Below, piece after piece: positions 9,642 through 20,329 of a DNA stretch of 30,040 nt. Origin of the DNA: Symsagittifera roscoffensis (Eukaryota > Xenacoelomorpha > Acoela > Convolutidae); contig NW_026971251.1 of the NCBI RefSeq assembly GCF_963678635.1, positions 1 through 30,040 of the forward strand, in the 5' to 3' direction. The number at the start of each line of letters is the position of its first letter. The stretch's first letter is position 1. The position numbers were made by a program, and so were the translations under genes. The notes beneath the pieces were generated by a model. That model made no database searches and was not told the origin of the DNA. It saw only the letters and a list, made by a program, of their open reading frames with translations.

Positions 9642-9956
9642 AAAACTCCATGGTTGAGCATGTTTCCCTGTATAGGCCTTTAACTAGGCGGATAGCTCTA
9701 TTTTGGACAAAATAAGTGTCCAAAAAAATTGTGAAAAAAAAGAATCTACATCGATTTCATCAGTGAGAAAACCACAAGGAACATTTCATTTTTTCTCGTA
9801 AAGTAACTCGAGGAAATTCGAATAACTTTGAACACAAACATTTCAAATGATGGCTCAATTTCATCCACAGTTATGTCTAGAAACTGCTGAGTTCTGATTG
9901 GTTCGAAATTTTTGAGGAAAATTCTGGAGTTTTCGTGAGAAATTTTTGTACGCGAT

Positions 9957-10134
9957 GACATCATTACCATAAACGAAATTTATGAGGGCGGTGGCGTCAC
10001 TGCTAAGATAGGGTTGACGTCATTACCACAAAAGGAATTGTGCGTAGGTATTGACGTCATTTATTTAGAAGAAATGACGTCGTGATCATAAAAGGATAAT
10101 TGCGTGGGCGATTACGTCATTGTTAGTATAAAGA
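9957..10134 (+). promoter_or_regulatory. 60-bp CRE-like array with TATA box
   Basis: Six TGACGTCA-like sites start at 9957, 9993, 10016, 10053, 10076 and 10113, two of them perfect (10016 and 10053). Spacings alternate 36-37 and 23 bp, which makes three ~60-bp units. Each unit also carries ATNATAAAAGGA-like and GTGGGCG-like words. TATAAAG lies at 10128-10134, just after the last site. This octamer is the known binding consensus of ATF/CREB-type bZIP factors. The layout resembles a promoter reading rightward into the polymerase relic that begins at about 10,350. Function is inferred. Confidence 0.5.
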
Positions 10135-10351
10135 CGCTTATTTTATTGAATGAAATCATTAATTATGTTTGTTAATCAGAGATTTTCTATTGCGTTTTAC
10201 TTCAAATTTTACAGTTCGTTCTTTCGCGAAAAAAATAAAGTAAGTATCAACTTTATTCAATTGGTACTTTGAATTGTTAAATTTAGAACATTTCAAAAAA
10301 CCCCAGTTTAACTTTTTCCCGTTTTTAGGATAACGCCTGCTCCTAATCGAA

Positions 10352-13300
10352 ATGAAAAAGTCAAATGCGAGATTTGTGAGAAATGGAGAATCGAAAGCAG
10401 AAATTCGAAAGCGAGAACTGCGACAGCTGAGGAACCGAGATGAGAAAATAAATTGCGAGAACTGTGGTGAAAAACACAGGAGAGCTGATGCTGCGAGAAA
10501 AATAAAGCGATGTGAAAGAAAAAGGAACATAAGTGTCCAAACTGCCATTTTTATACAAATAGCAAAGAGGAGATGAACAACCATTTTGCAAAGTAGCATG
10601 CTCAACCAAGTTCTAAGCAGTCGACGGCTTGTCCTTCTTGTGAGCAAACTCCCAAGTTACTACTTTCTCCGACAACATCGTAGAAAGGAACATAGAGCAA
10701 AACAACGGAGATCCAGTGATACTGTAGCAGACTTGAAAAAGATTAAGGAGGAAGAAAAAGAGGAATGTGAAAAGTTGAAGGATGAACTTAGAGCTTGTCA
10801 ACATTTCTTAGTAGAAACGGAGATGGAAAATGGAAGGCATAAGGTATTCAATTTCCAAGTGTCCTAGTTAGATACTACAGTCATCAGTAAGAAAAGTGAG
10901 GAAAACTTCAATAAGCTCGACTCTGTCGCAAAAATCAACTTAGCTCTGGAGTTTGGTCTTCGAAATAATGAAACTCCTGAATATCGATATTTCTACGCAC
11001 ATGAAAACATTATTTTGTATGAAAAATCCCGTTTGCTGTGTACTAAAGCAAAATTGATAACATTTCAAGAGAAAGTTCATAAGTTTGATATTGTGGAGCA
11101 ATGTACCCAGGAAGGTCAAAACACAAAGTGGAGATCCAAGTTGCCCACATTTGTTACAATTTTTGTTGCTTTGCTCAAAAACATCTCAATGGGATGTCCG
11201 GACTCTGTCTTACTTGAACCTGTATTACGACATACGCGAGTGAACTGTCCTTTATCTAACAAAGACATGGAACTATACTAAGATCCGTTGTGTCTTTTGC
11301 GCGCATTGGCCATTTACGTAAATGGACGCAATAATCTCGGCTCTCAAACTTTTAGATACTTTTTATATTTCTCACAATTCTAACATATTACAGTCTGTTC
11401 ATTATTCTAACAATTTTCCTGGAGTTCCCGTTGAAGACATGCCTGTTGTCGAGGAATTTTTTCAACGAAACATTTTCAAGTACGATTTTGATATCCATGA
11501 AGGAGAATATGTAGGAGAAATAGATCGACGAATTATATAAAAAAAAACTTAATAAACGAGTTAAACTGCTAAGGTTTAACAATCACATCATTCATACCAT
11601 TGATATAGATAGTTTCTTCGAGTGTTTTCAATGCCATAGCTGTGACATTTCCTTCAAAAAATGTGACACGTTTAACAAACATCTTCTAAGATGTGAGGAA
11701 TGAGTGAGACATGTTTACCCAAAGAAAGTGTATGAGCTTCGCGAAAGATTAATTGAAATGCTAGAAGGGTTCAACCTTCCAGTTTCTGAAGACAACAAAA
11801 TTTTTAAAAACCTTGCATTTTTCGATTTTCAGTCGGTTTCTGTTCCTACAGGGGAACAAAAGAAACGCAAACTACAACTTGGATCGGAAAACTTGTTCCA
11901 ATGTCAGTATCTGTATCATCAACTCTTACTGATGAATCCATCTATAAGGATCCACATAACTTGACTATTGAGTTTATAACCAAGCTCGATTTGTTGGCTG
12001 AGCAAAGTAAAATGAAGGTGAGAACAAACTTTCAAGATCTGGAAGTAGCTGACAATGAAAGAATAATGAAAAAGATCTTTGATCAGCTGAACGAACGAGT
12101 TAAAAACTATTCAAATAGCCTTTTTGTGTATGAAGATGAATGCATTGAAGATCCGGAAGAAAAAGATATGTCAACATAATTTCAGCAAATTCCGAAAAGT
12201 CAATTCTCTTATTTAAAACAAGATCTGGAGAGATATGTAAATCCTTTGCCTGTTTTTGGGTTTAATAGTAAATCATATATAATCAGCCATTTGATGCGCA
12301 ATAAAGTAGTTAAAACATCAGTCATCAAAAAAATTAACGAGTTTATATCTTTCAAGTTTAAAGAAGTACAATTTCTCGCAAAGTGAAAACTTTGGGAGAC
12401 AACTTTATTGATTATGAGAAGCTGAGAAAGAGCGGCTATGACGAACAAGAAGAACTTCAAATCGAGACTGTACCCCCATCTGGTTTGAAGTTCTTCCAAT
12501 AATTACAATTACCTACAAAATTATTGGCGGAAAAACGGAAAGGTTTTGCTTGAAGACTTTTTGGAGAGGTACAACAACAAGTATGTTGTTCCAACCCTGG
12601 AGGAAATGCAAAAATGATTAAATTTTTTCTATAACAAAGGAGAGAATATGTTGAAACTTGGATGTACACTTCCGAACCTAGAAAAAATGTGTCTGCTCAA
12701 ACCTACAATTTGTAAATTTTATCCATTTGCGAAAATGATAGAGATTTGTTGGAAAAAGTACGAGAAGACATTACTGGTGGACGTTCTACTATGTTCAAGC
12801 AAAAAATTGTAGTTGATGAAACATTTTTTTAGAAATTTATCAAATATGTTAAAATCGATCGTTGAAATTTATGCAAGCCAGCTTTACTCTTTCTCAATGC
12901 GTCAAGATACGCCAACAGGACTGTACACGAGATCGGAGTTTGATGCAGATATGCAGAAATTTAAAGCTAGCCATAAAACCGTTCACGCAACTATGAAAAT
13001 ATGGTCATGTCTTTATACCAGGAATAAAGACCAAAATGCAAAACTATGAGCATTTTCATATCTGAAAAAAAGAAGAAAATCAACTGTTTTAATGTGGACG
13101 GTTATTGTGATCACTGTAAAACAGGATGCGATGCAATGGTATGTAATATCACTTCTATTCCTCTCAGGAAGCTTGAACCTCTTTAAGTGATCAGGATGTT
13201 GAACAAGATGATAAAAAGAAAGAAATGGATGGTATGATACGGTAGTTCACTACGGAAAAAGGATACAAAATTGAAGTAATGTGGGTGTGAGTCGAATGAA

Positions 13301-14366
13301 AAATTGAAAACAGAAGACAACATCAAAAATTACGTCAAAACCCATTTTAAACCTGTTTACAACTTTCTTTTCGTAAAAATCGATTTATCAAACTTTGGCT
13401 TTTTTCAGTGAGAATTAGTAGTTCCAGATGCACTAAAAAAATTTCCAAATTTTCCTCCAATTTTCAAAAGCACTGAAGCTGGAGTAGACGATATCGGAGA
13501 CTACATGAGCAACTATGCAATTGAGAACGAAATGTTGAAACATCCTCGAAGAATGCTGATATCTAGTTTCAAGCTAGAAAATGTAACTGTAAAAACTCCT
13601 CTGTTCAACCTTTATTTGGAACTTGGCCTGCAGTGCTCCAAAATTTACCGGTTTATTCAGTATTCTCCTCGAAAACGTTTCAACAATTTCGTACCAACAA
13701 TGTTTGATGCCAGAAGAGAAGGAGATGAAAACCCTCTACCAGGAGCTGTAGTATAAGCAATGAAACTTTTGGGTAATTCCCCCTATGGATATTAGATCAT
13801 GGATAGATCCAAACATAGAATCACAAAATATTTCAATGATGAAAAGACAAATAAAGCAATCATTGATTCAGTGTTCAAAAGACTGAATCCTGTTGATAAA
13901 GATTTGTATGAAGTGAAGTCAAAGAAATCAGCCATTGAACACAGAGAACTTATCATTGTTGGCTTTTTCATACTCAGTCTGCAAAACGGAGATTGTTGGA
14001 GCTTTACTATAACTTTTTTGACAAGTTCTGTGATGTAAATATATGTGAAGAGCTGGACATGAACACCGACTCACTTTATTAGCACTTGCTGAAGAAACTG
14101 TGAGAGAATATATCAATCAAGGTAAAAAAAACATCTAGAAAACTTGAGGGAAAAATTTTTCAAGGCAGATCCAAAATCTAATATCTTTACTCGAATGTGT
14201 GGCAGTACCCATAAAAAGCATGATAAACGGAGGCCGGGACCTTTCAAAGAGAAAATTCGATGAACAGAAATGCTATGTTTGCGTTGCAAGACATAGCTGC
14301 TATGACAACAAGTCAGATAAGTTAAAATTTAGTAGTAAAGGTCTAAACAAACGAGTTCTAGAAGCT
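10352..14366 (+). pseudogene. Polinton-like zinc-finger/family B DNA polymerase relic
   Basis: This is a degenerate gene for a transposon-borne family B DNA polymerase (DNA_pol_B_2 type) with N-terminal zinc-finger-like segments. In order: a basic Cys/His region with CENCGEKH (10352-10576); PSYYFLRQHRRKEH, the tail of a C2H2 finger (about 10650-10690); a long frame at 10586-11281 interrupted by TAG at 10865; another Cys/His cluster (CFQCHSCDISF...H, 11620-11700); the exonuclease region with FFDFQS (11818-11835); a polymerase region with YASQLYSF (12870-12893), GNSPYGY (about 13773-13793) and NTDSLY (14062-14079); and C-terminal GLNKRVLEA (about 14342-14366). At least eight premature stops and several frameshifts are present. 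A block after about 12385 is missing. Recognition rests on remembered family motifs; the element's other genes and its termini were not found. Confidence 0.85.
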
Positions 14367-15009
14367 TTGTGTATATAACTTGAGTGTATATATGACGTGT
14401 GTGTATATAAATTCTAAGTCATTTATGGATGCATTCACTGTCTTATACTTGAGATTTGATATACTGGAGAAAAAAAGTAGCGCAAATAATTAGCTGATAA
14501 AAAAGTATTCATAAAACAAAATCAATTGGAGGTTTCTTTATAGTAGAAGCTAATACTTAGCTTTGATTGAAGCAATTGCTTATACCAAAAAAACGTTCTC
14601 TGGTACAAAAAATTGAATTGCAACCCAAAAGACTATTTTCAATTCTGAAAAACTACCTTTTATGATAATTTGATTTGAAGCTCTAAATATCGCTTATTCA
14701 TTTTTTTTTGAAAAATTTTGCTCAAAAAGCTTCCTTAGACTAACAAGTTACCAGAATCCAAAATAAAATTTCACCGTTCCTTGGTCGAGTCTGGTTCAAA
14801 ATTTCCACATTTTTGTCAATCGAATCAGGTTTTAAATGGCTCAAAAATTACTTTTTGGAAATTTAATTTGATCAAACAGTTTTAATTATGGTCAAATTTC
14901 TTGTTTTCACACGCCTAGAAGACAATAGTATGGACTGTTTTTCAGATAGCATTAGTGAGTTTGTACAGCCAAACTATGCGGCTAAACAAAAACTGGTCTT
15001 GCGAGTTTA
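14367..15009. other. No recognisable feature
   Basis: Similarity to the polymerase relic stops at about 14366, although the family normally continues for several tens of residues. The remaining bases are AT-rich, with no open frame, repeat or RNA signature that I can support. Confidence 0.5.
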
Positions 15010-15360
15010 TAAGGTAATTTCTCAGCTAATACCACATACGTTCACTCTCTAGTAGCACATGATTGATTAAAAAATACACGGGCTTAAATGAACATTTATG
15101 TTCAGTTGTTCTGCCTTCTCCGATGAATTAAATATCATCAAGCGTTATTGATTTATGTGAATGTATTTTTGCAGATGAAGAAAAATGTAGTTAATTAGTT
15201 AATGTACATCTACGATAAATTTGCCAAAAACCTGTCAACCGAGGTCCCTTTGTGCACACTTTGAAATCTTGAAGCTGTTGTTGCAGTCGTGAAAAATCTT
15301 ATTTGAAAAACAAATTCAATTTTTTTGTATCACCAAATTCAAAAAAAAGGTACGTTTTCA
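15010..15360 (+). repeat. Detached fragment of the 18.3-20.1 kb satellite
   Basis: Shared landmarks are CTCTCTAGTAGCACATG (15044-15060), TTTTTGCAGATGAAGAAAA, and GTGCACACTTTGAAATCTTGAAGCTGTTG followed by a TTTCACC-like region. The last part matches 19975-20080, where the satellite ends. Orientation is the same. This fragment and the main array bracket about 3 kb of other repeats. Confidence 0.5.
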
Positions 15361-15740
15361 ACTCCCTCTTCTTTGATTTTTAAACTCTTCCAGTTTATCT
15401 TGTAAAAAACTCACAGCGCATTTGTAAATGTTCTCTGCATCAAAAGTATTTTTATCATATCCAGAAACAGATTTCAATAAAATACCGAGAAGTCAAATTT
15501 ACGTGAAAACTGGAGCAGTTGAGAACTTAATTTTGTTCCTTCCATTTTTTTAGATTGCACATTCCTGACTACTCTTGAGTGAGGTACAATTTTAGCTTTT
15601 TACATAGCGTCAAGAGTTTGGTTACTATGCCTTTTCCATGAACCTTTTTTTTGAGAAAATTGAAGTACCATACATTTGTCGACAATGAAATCAAATATGT
15701 GCAACGAGTCAAATAATCTAGACGTAAAGAGCCGAAAAAC

Positions 15741-16330
15741 ATTACAAGGCCAAACTGTGCGTTCTGTGAATTGTAAGCGGATTCCGCTACAGGCCAAAAT
15801 CAGATTCGTCGCGGAATCCGCAACATTGCTACTTTTCTTTGATCTTTGTTGCTGCCTTGGATTCCAGAAACAAATACCTATAACATCGTACCGCTCAAAA
15901 TCGCTTCAAAAATAAGCGAATTTGTGGAATCCGCAACTGTTGTATTGAGGTGTTGAGGAATCCGCAACTGTAAGCAGAATCCGCAACTTGTAAGCAAAAT
16001 CCGCAAGTTTTAAGTGGAGTCCGCAATTTTTAAGTGGACTCAGCATTTTGTTTATCGATTTAACTTACATTTGCGGATTCTACGTACAATTTGCAGACCT
16101 CACTTATGTTTTGCGGAATCCGCTAACAGCTGCGGAATCCAGAACAACAAGCTATATTTGCTTGTTGCAGAATCCGCAACACAACAAATGTGCTGACAAA
16201 ATTTACGTTACAGATATTTGTACGCGGACAACTTGCATTTTGGAAGATGTTTAAAGATTTGTCTCTGGAATCCAGGAACATACATACACAAACTTTTGCG
16301 CCTATTCAGTGCACAGTTTGGCCTCGTAAT
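15741..16330. mobile_element. MITE-like element packed with GGAATCCGCAA repeats
   Basis: The ends are 20-bp inverted repeats with one mismatch: ATTACAAGGCCAAACTGTGC (15741-15760) and its reverse-complement form at 16311-16330. Inside are about a dozen copies of a GGAATCCGCAAC-like word in both orientations, including 15777, 15811, 15924, 15957, 15975, 16072, 16114 and 16169. From 15961 to 16040 they form a ~20-bp tandem array (TCCGCAACTTGTAAGCAGAA-like). The several ORFs here are repeat-derived. No transposase is present. It is probably a non-autonomous DNA transposon with subterminal binding repeats (inference). Confidence 0.55.
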
Positions 16331-16399
16331 GAACATTTCGAGGGAAATCTTCAGCTCACCAGGCAGATTTTTCAGTCCGGTTAGCCCAGTATTAAGGAT

Positions 16400-16625
16400 T
16401 AATGTAGTCATATCAGCAGTTAAGTTAAAGTCGACATCAGCAACTCCGATAAAGTAATCAAATCAGCAAATTCGATTGAAGTCATTCAGGATTGTACCAT
16501 AGCAAAAGATAGAGTAATAATTGCCATATCATTAATCAGATTCAGTTTCAGCAAAAAGAATAAAAGTAATCATATCATAACTATCATAAAGTAATCATAT
16601 CAATAAAAGTCTGTAAAAGTAAAAT
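16400..16625 (+). repeat. Degenerate AGTAATCATATCAGCAA minisatellite
   Basis: Variants of AAGTAATCATATCA recur at about 16405, 16430, 16450, 16475, 16510, 16565 and 16592, separated by 20-40 bp. The best-preserved pair is AAAGTAATCATATCA near 16566 and 16591. No coding potential is evident. Confidence 0.5.
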
Positions 16626-16923
16626 ACTTTCAGAACTTCAGATGAAATCTATCAGGTTTCTCATTATACATCTAATATGATTATTCAGCTCTTGCGTTCT
16701 ACTGTTAATTTTAGATAATTCAGATCAACCTGAAATAAAGTGTTTGCTTCCTTTTATAGCATTTTTCTTCAGCCATTATGGTCCTCGCTGCTTAACGAGA
16801 CGTCAAATTAAGTTATTTTTGGTTTGGTTTTCAGAGTAGGAAAATTCCAATCGTTTGAATACAATTATTTTGCAGACTTAAAATTTATTTAAAATTTTTA
16901 CAACGACGGCGTAAACTACACTA

Positions 16924-17502
16924 GCGGACAAAAATAATTCTAGGTTTTACTGCGTAAAATGCCTGTTTCTAATGTACATTTGGGCAACATTTCCTTCGAA
17001 ATTCAGTAAAATATTTACATTTACCGAGAGCAAATGCTCATAGCACCATCTGTGAAAGTATCATATTTTGGTTTCAAAGACTACCAATGTAACCCGGGTC
17101 TAAAAATCCCGGTTTTCCTTATCTGCACTAAGTTTTGCATCGTAGTGAAATCTTTCCTAAATAGGCGGAGTAAAAAATTGGTTCATGCAATAAGAAACAA
17201 TCTCAGCTAAAAAATGGAAACAATAACTGTGAAATTTTTTGCTTATAGTTATTTCAGACGTTTGTTACTTACTCACGCGAAGTAAAAAAACTTAAGAGGA
17301 AAACTGGCATTTTCAGACCCGGATTACATTGGTAAATCATTAAAACCAAGTATTAAGCTTTCACAGATGGTAGCTATGACCATTTGCTCTCGGTGAATAT
17401 CATAACTTTACTGCGTTTCGAAGGAAATGTTCTCCAAAATGTACGTTGAAAATAGGCATTTTAAAAAGAAAAATCTTGAATTTGCGCTGAATTTTGTCCA
17501 CC
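16924..17502. mobile_element. Foldback element 1 with ~200-bp inverted arms
   Basis: The left arm 16924-17122 pairs with the reverse complement of 17293-17502. Shared blocks include GCGGACAAAA/GTGGACAAAA at the outer tips, ACATTTCCTTCGAAA, CCGAGAGCAAATG, CCATCTGTGAAAG, ACCAATGTAA and CCGGGTCT. The loop (about 170 bp) contains GCATCGTAGTGAA (17137-17149). The GCGGACAAAA tip beside TA resembles Tc1/mariner-type inverted termini, so this may be a Tc1-like foldback derivative. No transposase is present. Confidence 0.75.
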
Positions 17503-17534
17503 AAAAAATACACGCAAATTTAGGCTTTTACTCT

Positions 17535-17990
17535 CTGAAAGCCTAAATTTAAGGACCATTTTGGACAACATGTTTTTTGAAACTTCAACAAAATTTTTAC
17601 TTCGATCGACAGAAGTTGATCTGAATTACCCTCTCTGAAAATCGCATTTTTTAAAATGAATCATTCGCCAGTTTTTTCCCGAAATCAAAAGGGCAGTTTT
17701 TACTGTCTGCGCTAGGATTCGCATCGTAGTGAACTCTTTCACGAATAAGTTGAGTAAAAAAAAATTCATGCGACGTGAAATGTTTTAAGTAATGAAATTG
17801 AAAAAGTGACAACTTAACAGAAGTCAGCTGTTTCCTGCATTTTCACCCGAACTGAAAAAAATATCGCGGTTGATGATAACTAGCATTTTCAGACCCCGAA
17901 AAAATTGACTGTCGATCGAAGCAAAAAATTTGTTAAAAATTGAAGTAAATATTGTCCAAAATGATCGTTAAGCTTAGGTTTTTCATTGTA
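17535..17990. mobile_element. Foldback element 2, related to element 1
   Basis: The left arm at about 17535-17650 pairs imperfectly with the reverse complement of about 17880-17990. Shared blocks are ATTTTGGACAA, CTTCGATCGACAG and TCTGAAAAT. The loop carries GCATCGTAGTGAACTCTTTC (17721-17740) and an AGTAAAAA...TTCATGC stretch that also occurs in the loop of element 1. The two are adjacent members of one family. Confidence 0.65.
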
Positions 17991-18289
17991 AACACACGAG
18001 GGAATTAATTCACTAACAGAGGGCCGACTGTGTGAAAAAACAATTGCGAAAGTTGATACTTGCTTTTCACTTGTTTTTCACATGCTAAAACAGTTGTTTT
18101 CTCACTTTAAAACATGTTTTCAAACTACCTTTACAGGTCACTTGCGAGCGTTCAAGTAAAAAATTTTTCTCACACTGATTGAACGCACTCCGCAGATAAA
18201 TCAATTTTGTTCAGACAACAACTTTCACGTAATGATCTTTTTATGATTTGCCTATGAGCGCACAAAAATTGATGAAGTAAAAAAATGGT

Positions 18290-20080
18290 TGAAGTTTACG
18301 TTGAAACAAAAAAAACTGAAGCGTGAAAATGAGAGTTTTGACATATATGTGTTTTGTTCTGTGTTTCATAGCTGTGCTCAGCCTTTTGTTGCAAAAGTTC
18401 TCAAGCATGTACCCTGCATAATCACAAGTTCGATTGAAGTACATTTTTGCAAAAATCACCAGATGTACAGTTGATTTGTCGGTATGATTTAAATTCAACT
18501 AGCACTATAGAAAACAGCAAGGCTACTTTTCAGACAAAATTACCTTGTCTCATTTTTTGATACGAGTTATTAAATTAGAAATGAAAATTCTCAGCTCATT
18601 CGTGAAGGATTCACTTTGTAATATTTTATATTCTGTTACAATACACAATATTCTCTTAGCGGTTGATTATCAGCCAGCACTGTTGAGTTTTGTTTTTCAA
18701 TTTTTGCAGATCTGAGTTTTAAAAAAAAGAAAACTGACATAAACGACTTTTATGTTCACCCTCAGCAATTACTTCCTGCGTGCACGAGCTATTACGACAC
18801 AGTTAATTGAATAACAGACGTGAAAATATATCACCAGACATACAACTTTTCAACAGTTTTTCTTTCGATTGATTGTCAGCAAGCTATTTTTGGTTTAAAA
18901 GATAACTTTCGCTGAAGAAAAAAATTTTCACTTCAAGATTTCGTAATTTCGCAAATTTTAAGTGACAGCTATTTTTGTACTCTCTAGAACTACATGTTTC
19001 ATTCTTGTGAACACGTACAAAATATCACCATGCAGTTTTTCTAGAAGTTTTGCCTTGTTCAAATATTAGCTAGATTTAATGTTTGCTAAGCCTTGAATTT
19101 TGCAAATAAAAAACTAATGATTTTTCCAAAGTGACGCAAATTTGCTATTTTTTAAATTAAATTCTCAGCCACTGTTTTTTTGCAAGCACTGCCTATGCTA
19201 TTAACCAGCAAAATCATGCGTGCCTTTTGTTACAATTGTTTTAAAGAAAGGTTATCAGCTACCATTATTTACTTTTGGACAGTGAATTTTTGCAGATAAA
19301 GCCAAAATGGTTTCGCACTCTTTCGTAAATTTTCAAGTTTTATATGTAATTTCTCGTGAAGTTCTTCATGAATGCATTTTCTAGTACCACTGCTTTAATC
19401 AAAGTACTTGCCAATATCACCAGAAATACAAGGTTCTATTTTTTCTTGTTCGGATGGATTATCAACTTTCAATAATTCACAAGTCTTTTTTAGTTCTTTC
19501 AGCTAACTCCTCATGCATGTACTCTCTGGTGGTATCACATGTTTTATTGAGTTAACACGTGCAAAAAGTATCAACGGTTTGTGTAGATTTTCTGTAATTT
19601 TTTGCATGTATAGATCATCAGCTAGCACCGTCTATTTTTGCAAATGAAGAGAATAGTTTTATTTTTCAATTTGTTGTAATTTTGCAAATTTCATGTGTAA
19701 CTTCTCGGTGAATATTTTTAATATTATCTGACTAGAAGTACACATGCGAAAAAAACATCAGACGTACACATTTTAAGAGAAGTACAAACGTTTATACTGA
19801 GCGTTTTTCTTCTTTGAAAGTTTGCAGAGTCAGTTTTGTATATAAAGAAAAAGTTATTACCTACATCATAGCCATTTTCGGTTTTGCAAATAGTTTTTAT
19901 GCAGGCGGAGAAAAATATAATTATTATAAGATAACGTGATTTTGCAAATGTGCCAAAAACACACAGCTAACTCCAATTTGTGCTCACTTTGGAGACTTAA
20001 ATGCTCAAAATTGTTGTTTCAGCTAAAGTAGGAAACCAATTTAGTTTCACCAATTACAAAAACTGAAGAAAAATGTCAAT
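18290..20080 (+). repeat. Strongly decayed ~190-bp satellite
   Basis: Two landmark words recur together. One is GATTGATTNTCAGCNAGCAC-like, near 18490, 18660, 18868, 19064, 19249, 19452 and 19612. The other is ACACGTGCAAAAATATCACCAG-like, near 18445, 18810, 19010, 19410, 19555 and 19745. Intervals cluster around 160-210 bp. Between them are TTTTGCAGAT(A/G)AAG and a GTACTCTCTAG-ACATGTTT motif. Copies are too diverged to be recent. The ORF at 18241-18498 is an accident of the repeat. Confidence 0.55.
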
Positions 20081-20329
20081 CTTCATTTCTCGTTCTTTAC
20101 CCTTGCGATTAGCAATGGTTTGGCAATCTGGTAATTAATTTTTATCCCGTGAATAACTTTGTTCACAGCTCTCACCTGGAATCCTTTCCTGAAAAAACTG
20201 TTTGCAACATAATTACCGCAACAGACATATTTGGTTCATAATAGCTTTTTATGAGCCTGTCCTATTTGATTTTTAAAACTTGTTTATAATTTCACGAACT
20301 TGATTTGTTATATTTTTTACTTTCTTTAT

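Larger units (their letters stand above)
8421..10027. repeat. Third partial copy of the duplicated blocks
   Basis: 8421-9030 matches 2182-2791 and the equivalent part of A2. 8752-10,027 matches 5765-7027 at an offset of ~2,987-3,001 bp. A ~30-bp insertion near 9695-9725 contains a perfect 9-bp inverted pair, TTTTGGACA (9701-9709) and TGTCCAAAA (9717-9725). The order of blocks is the same as in the earlier copies, so the whole series was copied as a unit. Confidence 0.85.

Noticed and set aside
10159-10647. 162-codon ORF on the minus strand
   Set aside because: It lies antisense to the readable start of the polymerase relic, is low-complexity (Phe/Ser/Arg) and has no motif, so it is a shadow of that gene.
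15957-16180. CRISPR-like array
   Set aside because: The repeats are short, variable and in both orientations, without uniform spacers, in a eukaryotic setting.
16014-16457. Four overlapping ORFs on both strands
   Set aside because: They run through the GGAATCCGCAA repeats, whose periodic words keep several frames open at once.
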